Shown here: positions 41,765 through 50,443 of the stretch, piece by piece
Position numbering within the stretch: position 1 is the stretch's first letter
Layout of the letters: each line of letters starts with the position of its first letter
DNA from: Thermodesulfovibrionales bacterium
Lineage (GTDB): Bacteria; Nitrospirota; Thermodesulfovibrionia; Thermodesulfovibrionales; JdFR-86
Assembly: GCA_030682405.1 (NCBI GenBank)
Contig: JAUXOF010000057.1
Location: 1 to 51,536, forward strand
Direction of reading: 5' to 3'
DNA: 51,536 nucleotides
Program-made: the position numbers and the translations under genes
Notes under the pieces: generated by a model
What the model was told of the DNA's origin: nothing
Databases searched by the model: none
Seen by the model: the letters and a program-made list of their open reading frames with translations, nothing else

Positions 41765-42454
41765 GTGAGTCTCTTGACGAACCTCAGGGCGCTCTGGCAC
41801 ATGAATAATAACTGGCAGTGCAGCGCCGGCGGATACCACGGGACTGCTTACGGCGCCACATTTGGCACACCGAAACTCGGTGCGGCGTCGGGAAGTTTTG
41901 ACGGGGTTGATGATTATGTGGCAATCCCGCCGTTTGATGTCGGCAATATTCATACTCTTGCATTTTGGGGTTTATGTCGCGATGCGTCGTATCTTAAAGA
42001 TTCGCAGGCGATGGGGAAAGAAGCACGCTTTTCTGTTTATTTTACTACTGGACTACCTATTAAATTTATTTCTGGCAATGGGGCTGGTTGGAGTGGAGGT
42101 TGGAAGTCTGCCAACACTATTATAACTGCAAACACTTTTCACCTCGGTATCATTGTCGTTAACGGGTCAACTGAAAATGTTAGTTTCTATCTCAACGGTG
42201 CTCCTAATGGTTCTGTTTTCTGTCCTAACATCGCATTAAATACTACTTTTTGGCTTGGTGGGCGGGAAGGAGCATCAGCAGGCTATCGGCTCAACGGACT
42301 CCTCGACGAAGTCGCTTTTTGGAATCGTGCTCTTACGGCTGAAGAAGCTTTAGAACTATATAATGGCGGAGCAGGTATTGAGCTTGGTGGTGGTGCCGCG
42401 GTCTCTGGTCGCCGCAGGAGGATGATGGCGATGAGGGAGGCAATGTATGTTTAG
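41765..42454 (+). CDS. LamG/concanavalin-like domain protein
   Basis: 229 residues, GTG start. The LamG-type lectin fold is clear from NLRALWHMNNN, GAASGSFDGVDDYVAIPPFD, FYLNGAPNG and LNGLLDEVAFWNRALTAEEA. Probably a virion surface protein that binds carbohydrate. The Arg/Met-rich end (GRRRRMMAMREAM) overlaps the next start. Confidence 0.78.
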   Translation: MSLLTNLRALWHMNNNWQCSAGGYHGTAYGATFGTPKLGAASGSFDGVDDYVAIPPFDVGNIHTLAFWGLCRDASYLKDSQAMGKEARFSVYFTTGLPIKFISGNGAGWSGGWKSANTIITANTFHLGIIVVNGSTENVSFYLNGAPNGSVFCPNIALNTTFWLGGREGASAGYRLNGLLDEVAFWNRALTAEEALELYNGGAGIELGGGAAVSGRRRRMMAMREAMYV

Positions 42455-43445
42455 GAAATTGCAGGCAACCGCCGACATCGTGGTAGCCATCCCTCTCATA
42501 AAAAAAGACGGCTCGCAGGCCACGGGTCTCACGCTCTCGACTCTTTCCACGAAAATCATCAAGCCGGATGGCACGGCTTTGACAGGGTATACCGAGGCGA
42601 CATTTACGGAGCCTAACAGCGACGGGGTTTACGTTTGTAAATTTCCGGCGAATGCGGCCACGAAGGCTTTCACGCTCGAAGACCAGCCGAACCCCTATAC
42701 GTTGACGCTCGACAGCTCCACGGCAGACGTAGAGCCGACATCTGTCTCCGTGTGGATTGTTTCGAAATATCCGTGGGAGCTTGCGCTTGAAGCGACCCTG
42801 ACAGCGATAAAGGGAGCAGGGTGGACGACAGAGACGCTGAAGGCTATTAAAGAGTTCGTGGACGGCCTGCCCGCCGACCCAGCATCCAATACTCAGGTGG
42901 CTACGAGGGCGTCTCAAACAAGCGTCAACGCCATACCTCAACAGGTGTGGGGATATGCTGAAAGGACGCTCACGTCCATTGCCGCCGTCGCAGCTGATGT
43001 TTGGAGCTATGCCACGCGGAAGCTCACGAGCCGGAACATCTCAGCCGGAGAGGATATCGCCTGCGAGCAGACGATACTTTCAAGCATTGCGACGGGTACG
43101 CTTCAGAGCCGGATTGCGACAACGGGCGCGGAGATGAGAATCAAGCGGGGGGACACCAAGACACTGACCCTTTCGCTTTCTACGGACTGGAACCTTCAGT
43201 CCCCCGCCGACCAGAAGGTCTATCTCTGCCTGAAGGCGGACCCGAAGGCGGCAAACTCAACGGCAATCGTGAACAGGACGGCCACTGTCACCGGCCCGCA
43301 GACCGCAGAGATAACTCTCACCTCGATAGAGACGGCCACGGTCGGGAAGTATGACGCGGAATGGGAAGTCAGGAAGTCGGACGACACAGAGCCTCAGACA
43401 GCGCAACATTTCACTCTCGTTATCGAGCAGGACGTGAGGCAATAG
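42447..43445 (+). CDS. Tail or baseplate fibre-like protein
   Basis: 332 residues: an N-terminal Ig-like part (about 1-100), a middle with the VWGYAERTLTS and VWSYATRKLTS repeats that mark many phage fibre stalks, and a C-terminal BppU-like beta domain (MRIKRGDTKTLTLSLS to the end). The exact virion position is unknown. Confidence 0.6.
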   Translation: MFRKLQATADIVVAIPLIKKDGSQATGLTLSTLSTKIIKPDGTALTGYTEATFTEPNSDGVYVCKFPANAATKAFTLEDQPNPYTLTLDSSTADVEPTSVSVWIVSKYPWELALEATLTAIKGAGWTTETLKAIKEFVDGLPADPASNTQVATRASQTSVNAIPQQVWGYAERTLTSIAAVAADVWSYATRKLTSRNISAGEDIACEQTILSSIATGTLQSRIATTGAEMRIKRGDTKTLTLSLSTDWNLQSPADQKVYLCLKADPKAANSTAIVNRTATVTGPQTAEITLTSIETATVGKYDAEWEVRKSDDTEPQTAQHFTLVIEQDVRQ

Positions 43446-43446
43446 G

Positions 43447-43959
43447 ATGCTTGCAAAAATCGAACAGGCGATACTTGACAGGCTAAAAGAGAAAAAGCTT
43501 GAGGTCCTAAAGTTCGAAATAAAGAAAGAGCCGTCCGGGTATATCACCCCGTCCGTGTCGGTCGCGATAGAAGGGGCGGATTTTAAGAGGGTTACAGTGC
43601 AGAGCTTCAAGCAGGTCGTGGATATTTTCGTGACGGTCATGTTTAAGCACATGGGCGTGGACGGGGAAAGAAGGAAAGGGATATATCCCATCATTCAGGG
43701 TATCGTTGATATTCTCACCTTGCAAAAACTTGGCCTTCAAATTGACCCCCTCGTGCCTGAGGGTTTTAGGAATGTTACGAGCGAAGAGAACGCCCAGTCC
43801 GGGTATCTCTTTTTTCAACTACGGTTTAAAACGGGTTTTATAGTCGAGCCGGTTGAGGACGAGGTTGCAGGAGAGCTGCTGAAAATCGGCCTTGATTATT
43901 ACCTCAAGCCCGGAGACGACATAAAGGATGCGTCCGACGAAGTGACGCTCAGAACTTAG
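43447..43959 (+). CDS. Mu gp37-like (DUF1834) tail protein
   Basis: 170 residues with LAKIEQAILDRLKEKKL at the N-terminus, VDIFVTVMFKHMGVDGERRK in the middle and GFRNVTSEENAQSGYLFFQL. This matches DUF1834/gp37, which sits just before gp38 and the sheath in Mu-like phages, as here. Confidence 0.75.
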   Translation: MLAKIEQAILDRLKEKKLEVLKFEIKKEPSGYITPSVSVAIEGADFKRVTVQSFKQVVDIFVTVMFKHMGVDGERRKGIYPIIQGIVDILTLQKLGLQIDPLVPEGFRNVTSEENAQSGYLFFQLRFKTGFIVEPVEDEVAGELLKIGLDYYLKPGDDIKDASDEVTLRT

Positions 43960-43971
43960 AAAGGAGGGTTT

Positions 43972-44151
43972 ATGCTGGTTATATCGAAACAGGGCGCTCA
44001 GTGCCCGAAGGAAGGAAAGCCGAGGGATTACATTACGGACTCCGAGCCGGTTGAAGTGCCGGAGACGTGCTATTACAAGAGGCTCCTCGATGACGGCTCG
44101 CTGGAGATAGTCGAGGCTCCGAAAATAAAGGAAGGGGGTAATAAGAAATGA
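43972..44151 (+). CDS. Mu gp38-like (DUF2635) small protein
   Basis: 59 residues, ATG 43972 after AAAGGAGGG. VPETCYYKRLLDDGSLEIV corresponds to the Y-x-R-R-L-x-D-G-x-V end of DUF2635. Its stop overlaps the sheath start (ATGA), the standard Mu order. Confidence 0.72.
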   Translation: MLVISKQGAQCPKEGKPRDYITDSEPVEVPETCYYKRLLDDGSLEIVEAPKIKEGGNKK

Positions 44152-45578
44152 GCATTCAGTTTAGCGGGATTCCGTCTTCCATCAGGAAGCCGGGGAAGTA
44201 TTTCGAGTTCAACACCGCCCTCGCCGTGAGGACGCTGCCGGCGAACAAGCAGAAACTGCTGATAGTCGGGCAGAAGACATCTTCAGGCACTGTGGCGCAG
44301 AAGGTCCCGACAAAGGTATTCAGCGACAAGACCGCAGAAACATATTTCGGGGCAGGCTCGCTCTGCCATCTGATGGCGAGAGCCGCGATTAAAAGCAATC
44401 CGTATCTTGACCTTACGGTCATCGGGCTTGACGACGCGGGAGCGGGCGTTGCGGCAACGGGCACGGTCACGTTCACAGGCCCCGCGACTTCGGCAGGGGT
44501 GCTGACGCTTTACATCGGCAATCAGAAGGTCGAAATCGCCATAGCCAAAGACGACACGGCCACGGTCATAGGGGCCGCCCTCGTCGCCCAGATAGCCAAA
44601 CAGCCTGACTTACCGGTGACCTCCGCTGCCGCGCTCGGTGTGGTCACGCTTACCGCCAAAAACAAGGGCATTTGCGGCAACCAGATAGGGCTCGGCTACG
44701 ACCTCACCAATGCCGCCGGTGTAACCGTGGCAATCGTGGCAATGGCAAGCGGCGCAACAAACCCCACGCTTCAGGATGCCCTGACAGTGGTATTCGCGGG
44801 CGACTATAACATCGTAGTGACGCCGTTTAACAACCAGACGGACCTCGGCACGCTGAAGACGCATCTTGACAGCGTATCAGGCCCTATGGAGCAAAGGCCG
44901 GGCATCGGGGTCTACGGCATGAACGGGGCGCTGGCGGACGCCACAACGCTTGCGGGACAGGTCAATTCGGGCAGGATGTTGGGCGCATATGTCCGCTGCA
45001 CATCAGCCACGAAGCGCAGGAGCATGCCCTATGAGATAGCCTCTGCAAAAGCCGCCCTGCTCGCTTATGAGGAAGACCCTGCAAGGCCGCTTAACGGCCT
45101 TGAGCTTTCGAGCATCGCTGTGCCGGACATCTCGGACAGGCTTTCACGGACGGAGCAGGAGACATGCCTTTCAAACGGCGTAGCGCCCCTTGAAGTCGGC
45201 CCGGGCGAGAAGGTTCAGGTGGTGCGGGCGATAAGCACGTATCTTAAAGATGCTCAGGGCGTGGACGACATCTCGCTGTTTGATATCACGACCATCCGCA
45301 CGCTGGACTATTTGCGGAAGGCGTGCAGGGAGAGGGTTGCGCTCAGGTTTCCGAGGGAAAAGCTCTCCTCGAAAACGCCCCCGAAGGTGAGAGCCGAGCT
45401 TCTCGATGTCCTAATGAAGCTCGAGGAGCTTGAAATCGTCGAGGAAGTGGCCGCTAACAAAGCCGGCCTCATCGTTGAGCGAAGCGTTCAGGACCCAAAC
45501 AGGCTGGACGCACAAATCCCGTCTGACATCGTAAACGGTCTCCACGTCCTTGCGGCGCGGATAGAACTGTATCTTTAA
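44148..45578 (+). CDS. Contractile tail sheath protein (Mu gpL-like)
   Basis: 476 residues beginning with FSGIPSSIRKPGKYFEFNTA, the gpL N-terminus, and containing the ETYFGAGSLCHLMARAAIKS segment. The C-terminal part has DISLFDITTIRTLDYLRKAC and PSDIVNGLHVLAARIELYL. It shows that the phage is a contractile-tailed myovirus. Confidence 0.9.
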   Translation: MSIQFSGIPSSIRKPGKYFEFNTALAVRTLPANKQKLLIVGQKTSSGTVAQKVPTKVFSDKTAETYFGAGSLCHLMARAAIKSNPYLDLTVIGLDDAGAGVAATGTVTFTGPATSAGVLTLYIGNQKVEIAIAKDDTATVIGAALVAQIAKQPDLPVTSAAALGVVTLTAKNKGICGNQIGLGYDLTNAAGVTVAIVAMASGATNPTLQDALTVVFAGDYNIVVTPFNNQTDLGTLKTHLDSVSGPMEQRPGIGVYGMNGALADATTLAGQVNSGRMLGAYVRCTSATKRRSMPYEIASAKAALLAYEEDPARPLNGLELSSIAVPDISDRLSRTEQETCLSNGVAPLEVGPGEKVQVVRAISTYLKDAQGVDDISLFDITTIRTLDYLRKACRERVALRFPREKLSSKTPPKVRAELLDVLMKLEELEIVEEVAANKAGLIVERSVQDPNRLDAQIPSDIVNGLHVLAARIELYL

Positions 45579-45594
45579 AAAGGAGGCTTGAGCC

Positions 45595-45948
45595 ATGAAA
45601 TACGTAAGCAAGGTTACACTGAGCGTAAACGGGGCTGAGGTGACGGACTTCAAGTCATTTACTGTAAAAGAGAAGGAGCCGCGGAAACAGATCAACCTCA
45701 TGAACAAGACCGGGCATATCAAAATGATGGTCCGGCATTCCTTCTCGCTCGACTATGTCGTGCCTTCAGGCACAAAGTTCAACTTTGAAGACGTCGAGGA
45801 CGGCACTGTACTTGTGGAGCGCGAGGACGGCTCGAAGATTATCTTCGGCGGAGTCGCCACGCTCAAGGTCGGTGAGGAAAAATACGACGGCGAAAACGAG
45901 GTCGTGCAGACCATCGAGTTCGGCGCGGAAAAGAGGGTTGACGAATGA
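45595..45948 (+). CDS. Tail tube protein (Mu gpM-like)
   Basis: 117 residues, AAGGAGGC before the ATG. A compact beta protein with KVTLSVNGAEVTDFKSFTVK and the central MVRHSFSLDYVVPSG. Follows the sheath gene directly, as in Mu. Confidence 0.82.
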   Translation: MKYVSKVTLSVNGAEVTDFKSFTVKEKEPRKQINLMNKTGHIKMMVRHSFSLDYVVPSGTKFNFEDVEDGTVLVEREDGSKIIFGGVATLKVGEEKYDGENEVVQTIEFGAEKRVDE

Positions 45949-46460
45949 GCCTGCTTGAGAAACTGAAGGCCGGAATGAGGAACGAACGGACAATAAAGTT
46001 CCCCGGCACCGAGCAGGAAATTGTCCTTCGAATCTTGAGCGAAGCCGGGCGGCAGGCTGCGGCCTTTGACACGGAATATTTTTTCAAGAAGAAGGGCATC
46101 GAGTACTCGGCAGCCACGGTTGAAGCGTATGAAGGCGACAGGACGATACGTCTCATTTTCAGCGCGTTCAGGGACGCCGAAGGTAATCCTCTCGCAAAGA
46201 CGGTGGATGAGTTAAAGGCCCTGCTCACTATGGCCGAAAAGGACATTCTTGTCGAGGAATATCTGTCTTTCGAGCGGGAGTGCTCGTCGAACTTGTCAGA
46301 TATGTCAGCTGAGGAAATAGATACCCTCCTCGATGTCCTAAAAAAAAATCCGCTGGAGACGATTTTGAACGGTTTAAATATCGTCACTGCGAGAAAGCTT
46401 ATTCTTTCTTTGGCGTCCCGGCTTGCGAACTTACAGACGGACAATGGCTCTACATCATGA
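45945..46460 (+). CDS. Tail assembly chaperone, zero-frame product
   Basis: 171 residues ending at 46460 if no frameshift occurs. Helical protein located between tube and tape measure, the normal place of the G-type chaperone. A nine-A run (46340-46348) in frame as A AAA AAA forms a slippery site. From it the -1 frame is open to 46522 and looks coding, while the last part of the zero frame (ANLQTDNGSTS) does not. Confidence 0.78.
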   Translation: MSLLEKLKAGMRNERTIKFPGTEQEIVLRILSEAGRQAAAFDTEYFFKKKGIEYSAATVEAYEGDRTIRLIFSAFRDAEGNPLAKTVDELKALLTMAEKDILVEEYLSFERECSSNLSDMSAEEIDTLLDVLKKNPLETILNGLNIVTARKLILSLASRLANLQTDNGSTS

Positions 46461-46522
46461 GCATGGAGATGTCGTTGAGGCCGCCCGGCGGTAAGACTTA
46501 CAAGGTGAAGCGTGGAGAATAA
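46346..46522 (+). CDS. Minus-one frameshift extension of the tail chaperone
   Basis: From the slippery heptamer (46340-46346) the -1 frame adds 58 residues, including CELTDGQWLYIMSMEMSLRP and a basic end, and stops at TAA 46520-46522. The combined product would have about 192 residues. G/GT-type frameshifting at this position is established for lambda and for many Mu-like and other tailed phages. Confidence 0.7.
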   Translation, partial: KSAGDDFERFKYRHCEKAYSFFGVPACELTDGQWLYIMSMEMSLRPPGGKTYKVKRGE

Positions 46523-48293
46523 AACCTTACTCGTAAGGCTGCTTGGGGACAATAGGAATCTCAACGAGGCCATTAACAAGGGTGCGCGAAACATACAGGG
46601 CTTCGGCCAGAAGACTATCTCCGTATTCGGTCGAGCCAGTAAAGCCATGGCAGGGATGCTCACGCCTCTAACTGCCATTGGCGGCGGCGCGGCCATCATG
46701 ATGGCCGCAAAGGGCGTCATTGACTTCGACGCCCGGCTTGCAAGGCTGGCGATATCGAGCGGCAAAACAGGCAAGGAATTTTTTAAGCTCAAGGACGAGT
46801 TGTTCGCCATGGCCGAGGCCACGCATCAGACGCCTGGGGCGCTTCTTGAAGGCATCAGCGCCATTGTGGAAAAGACAGGGGATTACGACTTCGCTATCAA
46901 GTCCCTGCGTTCCATGGGCATAGTGGCCTCCGCCACAAACACTTCTATGGAGGACATCGGCGCGACGACGGCGGGTCTCATGCAGAAAATGGGCATCTCG
47001 TCGGGGCAGGTTTTTGAGGTTCTTGATGTCCTCCATGTCCAGGCCAAGTCCGGGGCGGTTGAGTTCAGGAATTTCGCAGGGTTGATAGATAACCTGACAT
47101 CTGCCACAGGTCGGTTCAATCTCAAAGGCGTGGAGGGCGTGCGCGTTATGGGGGCGTGGGTTCAATCGGGCAAGCTCGGCGCCGGAAGCGCCGAGCAGAC
47201 AGTGACCGGCATCGAAATGGCCATAGCCGAAATGCTCGACATGAAGAATATTAAAAAGATGCGGAAGTGGGGCTTTAACCCTATCGACGAGAAAGCAACA
47301 AAAAAGTCAGGCGTGACCGTCATGAAACCTCTTCAGGACATTTTGAAAGGCGTTATTAAAGCCACAAAGGGTGACGAAATAAAACTCGGCGAAGTTTTCG
47401 GTCAGCGGTCCATACGTGTTATGTCCAGACTCGCGGCCCAATTTCGCTTGACCGGAGGGTTCGAGGAATTCGACAATTTTATAAATCAGGGCGGAAGTGG
47501 AGTAGAGACGCTCAAGGATTTTGCCTTTTGGGCGGACACGACTAAGGCCAAAATCGGCGACCTCATGACGCAGTTCTCTAAATTTTCAAATGAAAACCTT
47601 GCAGCCCCGATAGAGCTTTTAAATAAAGCGCTCACAATACTAAATAAGCATCCTATTCTGACAAAGAGTGCTTTATGGGCAGTTTTGGGCGTTCTCGGCA
47701 TTGGTGGAGCAAAAACAATAGGCGGTCTCTTTAAACCCGCTGGTGGGACAAAAGGCATTGGTGGAGTCTTAGGAGGCCTTGGCCGTGGGCCTCTGCCGGT
47801 ATATGTTGTGAACAAGCACCTCTCTATGCTTCCCGGTCAAGGATGGGGATTTCCGGGGGAGGGAGGCGGTGTCCCCGGAAGCGGTGTCCCCGGAAAGGGA
47901 AGAAAACTTTTTGGCATGAACACAGGGCCTAATATCGGCTTCGGTGTGGCCATGGCGAACTTGCCATTAATTACGGCGGCGGCAGCGGCAGGGTATGGAA
48001 TAGGGACTTTTTTAAATGAATATATGGCGAATCAATTAGGTATAAAACACGAAGGAGGGGCTGCTGGTTACGCCGGGGAAAAGCTATATGACAAAATGCC
48101 GAACTTTCTTTGGGCTAAAGACTTTGTTAATTTTACGGCTGGCGTTTCGGAATTAAATGAGCAGACCAAAAAACAAGAAATTAAAAACGACATCGTTATC
48201 AATCTTCAGGTGGACGAAAAAGGCAAGGTCATCTCCGATACAGACGATATGAATACAAAAGTCAAACTAAATCGGGGCAATCTGGTGAAATAA
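46512..48293 (+). CDS. Tape measure protein
   Basis: 593 residues, GTG start inside the end of the frameshift product. The first 100 residues include NEAINKGARNIQGFGQKTIS, followed by a hydrophobic helix, then a TMP core with ATHQTPGALLEGISAIVEKT. The middle has Gly-rich hydrophobic segments (about 395-500). It sets tail length and is placed as expected between chaperone and protein N. Confidence 0.85.
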   Translation: MENKTLLVRLLGDNRNLNEAINKGARNIQGFGQKTISVFGRASKAMAGMLTPLTAIGGGAAIMMAAKGVIDFDARLARLAISSGKTGKEFFKLKDELFAMAEATHQTPGALLEGISAIVEKTGDYDFAIKSLRSMGIVASATNTSMEDIGATTAGLMQKMGISSGQVFEVLDVLHVQAKSGAVEFRNFAGLIDNLTSATGRFNLKGVEGVRVMGAWVQSGKLGAGSAEQTVTGIEMAIAEMLDMKNIKKMRKWGFNPIDEKATKKSGVTVMKPLQDILKGVIKATKGDEIKLGEVFGQRSIRVMSRLAAQFRLTGGFEEFDNFINQGGSGVETLKDFAFWADTTKAKIGDLMTQFSKFSNENLAAPIELLNKALTILNKHPILTKSALWAVLGVLGIGGAKTIGGLFKPAGGTKGIGGVLGGLGRGPLPVYVVNKHLSMLPGQGWGFPGEGGGVPGSGVPGKGRKLFGMNTGPNIGFGVAMANLPLITAAAAAGYGIGTFLNEYMANQLGIKHEGGAAGYAGEKLYDKMPNFLWAKDFVNFTAGVSELNEQTKKQEIKNDIVINLQVDEKGKVISDTDDMNTKVKLNRGNLVK

Positions 48294-48295
48294 TC

Positions 48296-48327
48296 GTTTT
48301 AATTTTCCCTGTTGTTTTAATTTTCCC
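48296..48327. repeat. Two 14-bp direct repeats upstream of the membrane-MuF gene
   Basis: GTTTTAATTTTCCC at 48296-48309 and 48314-48327, period 18 bp, followed by TTGACA at 48329. Spacing to a good -10 is poor, so an operator or UP-element is only a possibility. Confidence 0.45.
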
Positions 48328-48381
48328 CTTGACATCTCCGGCTTTATGATAAACTTCAGAAAAACTAAAAGGAGGTCGTTT

Positions 48382-49029
48382 ATGGCATGGTTAGTTTTTC
48401 TGTTGTTTATAATGGGTGGTATTTATCTTCTTATAAAGGCACAAAGGAAAAAGCCAAAAATGACTGAGGTAGAAAGGATAAAAGAGCCTCCTCAGAGTAT
48501 CGTTACGGGCATGACCGAAGAGCATATTGTCAGGCTTGCGGGCATGTTAGACCCTGCCATTTGGAAGAACCCGCCCCTGACAGTTCGTTTTGCCCTTGAC
48601 TGGTTCAGGGGCAATTACAGAGCGTTCGAACTTGAGGATGGGCGTGCGATTCCAGTGCCTCCTGATTACAGGGATGTTGCTAAAATCATCCTCCGTTCAG
48701 GCACTGAGCTTACAAAAGAACAAAAAAGAGGATACGGTATCCACCTCAATGCAAAGGTTTCAACAAGCGCCATCGAACACCTTACTCAGCAAGGTCTTAG
48801 GGATTGCGTTCAGGAGGCTCAAACCCTTGCCCTCGCCATCGGCGCAATTGAACATTCCCTTATTAATCTCCATGACTGGAAGGAGTGGGGAGAAAAGAAG
48901 GTCGGGTTCAGCCCCGCCCCGGACGCTTGTCCGCAGTGCAAAAAACTAAAGAAGACCTATGCCATAGATAAAACTCCTATCCCAGTTCTTGATACACATC
49001 TCGGTTGCCGATGTTGTCTTGTTCCCTGA
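48382..49029 (+). CDS. Membrane-anchored protein with a MuF-like C-terminal tail
   Basis: 215 residues from ATG 48382 (AAAAGGAGG in front; the ATG at 48346 lacks a site). One N-terminal transmembrane helix (LVFLLFIMGGIYLLI), a helical middle, and at 176-215 a Cys-rich end, FSPAPDACPQC...DTHLGCRC, nearly the same as the end of the portal-MuF protein (666-706). A prophage protein in the host membrane that imitates a head protein tail could interfere with infection by related phages, but this is speculation. Confidence 0.65.
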   Translation: MAWLVFLLFIMGGIYLLIKAQRKKPKMTEVERIKEPPQSIVTGMTEEHIVRLAGMLDPAIWKNPPLTVRFALDWFRGNYRAFELEDGRAIPVPPDYRDVAKIILRSGTELTKEQKRGYGIHLNAKVSTSAIEHLTQQGLRDCVQEAQTLALAIGAIEHSLINLHDWKEWGEKKVGFSPAPDACPQCKKLKKTYAIDKTPIPVLDTHLGCRCCLVP

Positions 49030-49047
49030 AAGGAGACAAAAAAATAC

Positions 49048-49077
49048 TTGACATCCTCCCCGTCCTTCTGATAGTCT
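49048..49077 (+). promoter_or_regulatory. Possible sigma70-type promoter
   Basis: TTGACA at 49048-49053 and TAGTCT at 49072-49077 with an 18-bp spacer and a TGA just before the -10. It would read through the hairpin region into the genes at 49269 and 49466. Confidence 0.4.
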
Positions 49078-49163
49078 TGAAATTGTAAAGACTTTGAGGG
49101 CCTGCCTCGGCCTCCGCAGGGATGCGGAAAGGGGTGTTTTAGTTTTAGGGGCGTTTCTATCAG

Positions 49164-49230
49164 CCCGAGTGTCCCGCCAACCGTGAGGCGCGGGCGGCTC
49201 TCAAAGGCCGTTACGACACTCGGGTTTTTT
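49164..49230 (+). terminator. Long hairpin with T-run
   Basis: CCCGAGTGTC (49164-49173) pairs with GACACTCGGG (49215-49224), followed by TTTTTT. The 41-nt interior can form CCGCC/GGCGG. A branched terminator, or the end of a small RNA starting near 49080. Confidence 0.65.
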
Positions 49231-49268
49231 ATTTGCCCGGTAAAGTAAAAACTTTGAGGAGGTGCAGC

Positions 49269-49466
49269 ATGGCACAGTTAAAGCCGTATCTTCTTCCCGA
49301 TAACCCTTCCCTGCACACGGCCATCGCAAGGATTCTCTGCGTCAGCCATTTAGGTTCAGCCAAAGAACGACGGGCAATGGATGCCTGCATAGAGCATATC
49401 TACCGCCACGTAGAGGCGGGAATATTAAAATCAGGAGCAAGAAAGAACTCAACAGGAGGCATTTAA
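49269..49466 (+). CDS. Small hypothetical protein (65 aa)
   Basis: ATG 49269 behind GAGGAGGTGC. Helical and basic, MAQLKPYLLPDNPSLHTAIA at the start and ACIEHIYRHVEAGILKSG later. No family recognised. Its stop overlaps the next ATG (TAATG), so it is coupled to the antirepressor-like gene. Confidence 0.6.
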   Translation: MAQLKPYLLPDNPSLHTAIARILCVSHLGSAKERRAMDACIEHIYRHVEAGILKSGARKNSTGGI

Positions 49467-50434
49467 TGGAAAAGGCCCTCACAATCAACAGCATTGGGGA
49501 CTTGCAGTTGGCCCTCATAGAAAACAACAATGGGGCCATCAAAGACTACATCGAAAGGCTTGACCGTGAGACCTCAAATGAGGTCATGGCCCGTGCCGGG
49601 GAGTATTTCGGCTTCCCCACAGTTGAAATAGAGGGGGTAATTCGCGCCTCCGCAGGGCATTTGGCGAGGGTTTTTGGGTATAAAAGGACTCAAGCGTTCA
49701 TAGAATTGCTTGAAAGGAGGGGTATTTCGGGCATAAAAGTGGCAGGCTTCACGCATAATACGTTAAGCATCATCCGTGAAAAACTTGGCCTTGGGGACAA
49801 GGATTTCTCCGCCGTCCTTTACGACTGGCCCGCCTTCCTCATCGGCGGGATGAACAGCACGAACACCGAGGCGCAGGTTGTTCAGGCATACCTTCTCAGG
49901 ATGGAGAAGGTGGCAAGGGTGGGCATTGTGGCCGTCCGGCAGGGCCAGCTTACGGCTAACTTCCCGGAAGCCGCCCACGGCATCGTCATGTCAAAGCTCT
50001 GCAAGGAGGCATGGCGGGGCAACCCCCTTGCCTCCTACATCTTAGAACGGTTTTACGATGTCCCGGTAAAGCAACTCCTCCACAGGACAGACCCGGAGCT
50101 TTCAGAGGTTGCCGGGACAATCTCTCAGTTCCTGCACTTCATTGCGGAGGACAGGCTCACGGCCCACGGCCTGAAGGTGACGAAGACCGCCGAGGGCTGG
50201 AAGGTTGATGGAGTGCCTGAAATGCTCTATAAGAGCTTCATCGAGACCGCCCGGCGGCATCACCTGACCCAGTTCTTCGGCTCGGTCGCCAGCCTCGGAG
50301 CTATTTTAGGCAGGGAGGCCGACGCCCTTGAAATGCTCGGTTGGAGGCGGAGCGTTAGGAGGATTCAGGGCTGCAACCATTACACTTACGAGTATTTGCC
50401 CGTGGCTGAAATCAAAGAGATTTCGTTGAATTAG
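49466..50434 (+). CDS. Putative phage antirepressor/regulatory protein
   Basis: 322 residues. The central part (FLIGGMNSTNTEAQVVQAYL, LRMEKVAR) resembles the GM..S..A..VQ.YL..ME motif of phage antirepressor and Rha/KilA-type regulators. The N-terminal part may be the DNA-binding half (VIRASAGHLARVFGYKRTQA). The C-terminal about 110 residues form a separate alpha/beta domain. Located inside the tail region as a regulatory island together with the small gene before it. The family assignment is tentative. Confidence 0.5.
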   Translation: MEKALTINSIGDLQLALIENNNGAIKDYIERLDRETSNEVMARAGEYFGFPTVEIEGVIRASAGHLARVFGYKRTQAFIELLERRGISGIKVAGFTHNTLSIIREKLGLGDKDFSAVLYDWPAFLIGGMNSTNTEAQVVQAYLLRMEKVARVGIVAVRQGQLTANFPEAAHGIVMSKLCKEAWRGNPLASYILERFYDVPVKQLLHRTDPELSEVAGTISQFLHFIAEDRLTAHGLKVTKTAEGWKVDGVPEMLYKSFIETARRHHLTQFFGSVASLGAILGREADALEMLGWRRSVRRIQGCNHYTYEYLPVAEIKEISLN

Positions 50435-50443
50435 CCGGTCTTC

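Noticed and set aside
48329-48350. TTGACA with TATGAT as a promoter for the membrane-MuF gene
   Set aside because: Spacing between the two boxes is only about 10 bp, too short for sigma70.
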